A DNA stretch of 6,090 nt from an uncultured Candidatus Planktophila sp. (lineage in GTDB: Bacteria; Actinomycetota; Actinomycetes; Nanopelagicales; Nanopelagicaceae): contig CALJUA010000121.1 of NCBI GenBank assembly GCA_937975715.1, forward strand, positions 1 through 6,090, in the 5' to 3' direction. The notes beneath the pieces are model-generated. The model had not been told where the DNA came from. It did no database searches and was given only the letters and a program-made list of their open reading frames with translations. The translations under genes and the position numbers were made by a program. Of the stretch, positions 6,048 through 6,090 are shown in pieces. How positions within the stretch are numbered: position 1 is the first letter of the stretch; every line of letters starts with the position of its first letter.

Positions 6048-6053
6048 TATCCT
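6048..6053 (+). promoter_or_regulatory. Putative -10 hexamer (TATCCT) of a leaderless pheA transcript
   Basis: TATCCT (TANNNT) begins on the base after the phosphodiesterase stop codon (6045-6047) and ends 6 nt before the ATG at 6060. No Shine-Dalgarno sequence precedes this ATG, so read-through translation from the upstream gene's mRNA would be poorly supported. An own leaderless transcript is the simpler reading. No -35 could be recognised in the coding sequence upstream. Confidence 0.5.
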
Positions 6054-6059
6054 TAGCCA

Positions 6060-6090
6060 ATGCATACATACGCCTATCTAGGGCCTGCGG
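6060..6090 (+). CDS. pheA: Probable prephenate dehydratase, 5' end only
   Basis: Only ten full codons are in the window, reading MHTYAYLGPA. The YAYLGPxGT opening is the hallmark N-terminal beta strand and loop of prephenate dehydratase, which converts prephenate to phenylpyruvate in phenylalanine synthesis. The rest of the gene, including the catalytic TRF motif and ACT domain, lies beyond the right edge. The call therefore rests on a very short match. If right, it is a second chorismate-derived pathway gene near trpG, though on a separate transcript. No Shine-Dalgarno sequence is present before the ATG. Confidence 0.62.
   Translation, partial: MHTYAYLGPA

Overview
The window looks like a compact, moderate-GC actinobacterial chromosome segment. 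CrgA is a family essentially confined to Actinobacteria, and the crgA / trpG / pknB / PP2C-phosphatase neighbourhood is the classic actinobacterial cell-division and Ser/Thr-kinase locus. Gaps between genes are only 5-52 nt, coding is near-continuous, and base composition is about even, not GC-rich. This resembles streamlined freshwater actinobacteria (the acI / Nanopelagicales type). That placement is an inference, not a demonstration.

Layout. Positions 1-2026 (minus) hold most of a membrane-anchored iron-sulfur oxidoreductase (NarI-like membrane domain, two 4Fe-4S motifs, two CCG domains), cut by the left edge. Positions 2079-2342 (minus) are crgA. Positions 2371-2994 (plus) are trpG/pabA, divergent from crgA and convergent with the next gene. 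Positions 3000-4544 (minus) are pknB, a membrane Ser/Thr kinase with three PASTA repeats. Positions 4541-5317 (minus) are a PP2C phosphatase (pstP-like) that overlaps pknB by 4 nt. Positions 5361-6047 (plus) are a short cytoplasmic glycerophosphodiester phosphodiesterase. Positions 6060-6090 (plus) are the first ten codons of what looks like pheA (prephenate dehydratase). No stretch over 300 nt lacks a gene. I see no tRNA, rRNA, CRISPR array or mobile element.

How they work together. PstP-like phosphatase and PknB form an opposing signalling pair made from one mRNA, and CrgA is a divisome/cell-wall factor of the same functional sphere. pknA, pbpA, rodA and the FHA genes, which usually separate pknB from pstP, are absent from between them. 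TrpG and PheA belong to aromatic metabolism downstream of chorismate. The Fe-S protein is an electron-transfer module.

The most consistent unexplained signal is in the start regions. All five genes that begin their own transcript here have a TANNNT hexamer ending 6 or 7 nt before the ATG and no Shine-Dalgarno sequence, the signature of leaderless mRNAs. trpG and the translationally coupled pknB instead carry clear AGGAG sites. I found no convincing evidence of a new defence, mobile or biosynthetic system in this window.
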